Below, piece after piece: positions 61,219 through 64,000 of a stretch of 64,000 bases of DNA. The DNA comes from Dicaeum eximium (taxonomy: Eukaryota; Chordata; Aves; Passeriformes; Dicaeidae): contig VWZP01010715.1 of the NCBI GenBank assembly GCA_013396995.1, forward strand, positions 1,364,001 through 1,428,000, in the 5' to 3' direction. The notes beneath the pieces are model-generated. The model did no database searches. It saw only the letters and a program-made list of their open reading frames with translations, and was not told the origin of the DNA. Positions within the stretch are counted from its first letter, which is position 1; the number at the start of each line of letters is the position of its first letter. The position numbers were made by a program, and so were the translations under genes.

Positions 61219-64000
61219 TTCAAAATTTTCAGTAAAACACTTCTGCAAAATCAATGTTATCAGTCCTTGACATGCTGAAGGCAATACTGTATCATATGGC
61301 ATTTTACCTGCAAGTACTCTTTACAGCTGAGTAAATTACAAGACATAATATTGCTGAAGCCCAACTGCAGAATTATCCCACCAGTCTTTGAGGAAGCAAG
61401 ATTTTACTTCCAGTATTTATATGTGAAAAAAATAATCCATGGTCACACCACACTCTGTACTCAGAGAGCAGTACAGGCTTTCTTCATCAGTAACAGACCA
61501 TTATTTATAGAGGAGTAAGGACTCATGGTGCATACCCAAAAAGGTAGAAGCAAACAGCTTGGACACGTTCTGAAAATATATATTTCATTTGTTTATAACA
61601 AGGCAATGCCTCTACTGAATGGGACTTCAAATAAATCACATTTAATTACTAGAGTGAAGTCAGACATTCTGTAGGAAAATTATTTAATTTCTAAGCATTT
61701 TTACTGCTTTCTCAATAAGTGACAGAACAGAACATCTTCCTACAATATGCTCCATTGTTTGCATAAGTCAATTTTGGTATTTTGGGCAAGGGAACTATTT
61801 TCAGTTAATTATTTATTCAGCTAATGAAGCTCTTTTTTTCTTTTGATGAAGAAGCTGATTTTTGCATATCTGATTCACTTAAGCATTTATACAACCTCCA
61901 TTACAGTAGTATCAGAGTCACAACTTTTTAAAACACATTTATTGTCATATCACACTGGTCTACAAAGCACTACATTTGAAGCATTAATACATTATCATAT
62001 GACTAGGATGTAGTATCCTCAGTGGTGGACAACAATCCCTGAGCTATTCCTAGTCTCTCCTTGCACCATACTAACTGGGTGCTAAATTCAATTGTCCAGA
62101 GGTAAGAGTATAATTCCATCTAGATGGTCTGTTATTCTCCCTGGCCTCTAGAACCACTCCACAAGCGTGCAGCTTTTCTCAGGTAATATCTGAACGTGAC
62201 TTTAGCGATTCAAATGGCCACAAGCACCTGTGATCTCATCTACACTGACTGCAATGGGAGTTTCAGCACCTTGAGGGCCAGAGGGACCACAGAGAGCCTC
62301 TAAGGGCTCTGACATTTGGCATCTGACTCACAGCCCTCTGCTCTAAGTCTGGGCCACGTTTCCATACACAGGTGGCTACCAAATTACTGTCCTTGGTCAG
62401 GTGGTGCTTCTTTATATGTGCTTGTTTAGGAAACTGCTGGTTTTGTCTGGAAATTAAGCCATTAAGGGAGTCTAAAAATAGAAACATCCAAAACCCAACC
62501 TTTAACCTCTAACAATGTTATCTCCTACACATAATGAGAAACCAGTTATCTAACTCACATTATTTCCATTTGAGGAAATGAAGGCTCTCTTTACTTCAGT
62601 TCCTTTCCAGTTGTAAAACATATTTTTAGACTGATGAAGACATTTTCAAATTTTGTATTGCAGATTTATTTAATTACAGATACATCTGAAATATCAACAT
62701 CTGGATTTTTTGTTTAATTTAAGGTAATTAAGTAAATAAGTTTTGAAACTGATAATTTTTCAATACTTAGCCAAGTCTAAAGTTGGAATTTTCTTTCCAA
62801 ATCTGTTTTCAGTTGCCCAAGCCTGCCTGAGTGCTAGTAATCATTAGATATCATAAGTCAAGTTACAGTAGTTGAAACTTGAAGAGTGGAGAAATCCAGA
62901 GGGTTGGACACGTTACAAGACACCAAAAAATAATTTGGAAGTCTCTAGAGTGCAAGTCCCATTGCAATCCATGAAAAATTTCTTTTTCAATTCTTCTGAG
63001 TTTTCCTTGCTTGTCTACTCAAGATTTCAGTCAATAGACTCAATTTTTTTTCTATTCACAATGTATGCAAAAGTGCAAAACAATCAAAACAATAAATAAA
63101 TTTGAGGACTCTGAAGAATTCATGTTAGAAAATAATATTCTAGTGAAACACCATGGTGTGAGGAAAACGGAACCCAAAGTTTTAATAATGAATAACACAG
63201 ACATAAGAAAATGGAGATTTTTAGATCTGCAAGAATCTGAGCAAAGCATAAGTTCACTTACACTTCTCTATGTGTTTCAATGGATTTTATGTTTCACTCA
63301 ATCAATGTTGTGCCATGTCAATAGGAATGATCTGTCCTTTCTAACTTATTTTACATGTGGTGATCTAGCCTTGGAAAGAAATGTCCCACCATTTGCAGGA
63401 CTTTAGGAAGACATGAGGTACACCCACTACATCCTGCAGGCCAGAGGTCTTCAAAACTCATCTCCAAAAAAGGGAAGAAATATCTTGGGAAAACAGCTGA
63501 GTAGAGTGTCCTAAATGGGCTCAGTTTAACTTCACTTCAAAATACATGTTCTTCAATTCTTGTCAAACAAACCAGTCTAGAAAAACCAGCCCACTGCTTT
63601 ATTTGTAGCTTACTAGTGGATTCTGTTGTGAATAGCTGAGGGTTAATAGTGTGTATCTTTTAAAACTGTAACCAGTGAAAAGAAAATAAGGACATTACTA
63701 GGAGATAAAATAATAGAGAAATGTAATATCTTTTGTACAAAGATTCCACTGAGAACCATTAGCATTATTATCTGTGCCAACCAGGAAACAACTATCATTT
63801 TAGATACTGTTTGACAGCTCTGATTTATTCCTGGAGAACTCAACTTCATTCTCACCAATTAACATAGCAGATCCATAACCAGCCTTAGACATGCCACATC
63901 TATTCACAGGGGATTATCTATAAGCCATTTATTCCACATGTCTGTCCATTCAAAGTATCTGTATTTTCTCTAAGATTACAGCCTCTCAACATTATTCTAA

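Larger units (their letters stand above)
59467..64000. other. Unique AT-rich sequence without recognisable genes
   Basis: No gene recognised. The longest frame (63065-63406, plus, 113 codons) has no domain, signal or splice context that I can see and is overlapped by an opposite-strand frame. Small repeats and one hairpin are listed separately. Confidence 0.55.

Noticed and set aside
63065..63406. 113-codon plus-strand frame
   Set aside because: No recognisable family; overlapped by another frame; no convincing splice sites.
1..64000. CRISPR array, bacterial operons, ribosomal RNA or phage genes
   Set aside because: None seen. The sequence is vertebrate in character, with CR1, avian LTRs and no long uninterrupted frames.

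Overview
The window looks like AT-rich intergenic or deep-intronic DNA from a bird, most likely a songbird (Passeriformes). The reasons are a 5'-truncated CR1 LINE ending in the CR1-type 3' terminus, two solo endogenous-retrovirus LTRs resembling dispersed avian LTR families, low repeat density, no SINEs, and no complete protein-coding gene. Nothing in 64 kb can be called a full gene. Almost all open frames are short and of the size expected by chance in AT-rich sequence, or lie inside transposable elements.

Layout. 1-22.8 kb: mostly unique sequence with one plausible isolated coding exon (1143-1347), a purine-rich patch near 8.7-8.9 kb and an unusual run of three adjacent perfect palindromes at 18012-18071. 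22.8-23.7 kb: CR1 LINE fragment, plus strand. 24.5-25.4 kb: a solo LTR flanked by a 5-bp target-site duplication (CCTTC). 24.8-28.4 kb: the LTR and its right flank appear a second time, nearly identical and separated by single N gap characters at 26699 and 26914; this is most simply an assembly false duplication. 34.1-35.7 kb: a minus-strand relic resembling a Ty3/Gypsy-type gag capsid region, a second and older solo LTR (34509 to about 35115), and a weak exon-like frame. 36-64 kb: unique AT-rich DNA with simple repeats, short tandem duplications, hairpins, a minimal CR1 3' fragment at 59.4 kb, and AT-rich blocks dense in TAATTA-type motifs that could be regulatory.

No genes work together here and I see no operon-like or multi-gene system. 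The items most worth checking are the false duplication, the triple palindrome, the gag-like relic (Ty3/Gypsy sequences are unusual in birds) and the 1143-1347 exon candidate. Conservation claims would need alignment to other bird genomes, which I could not do.
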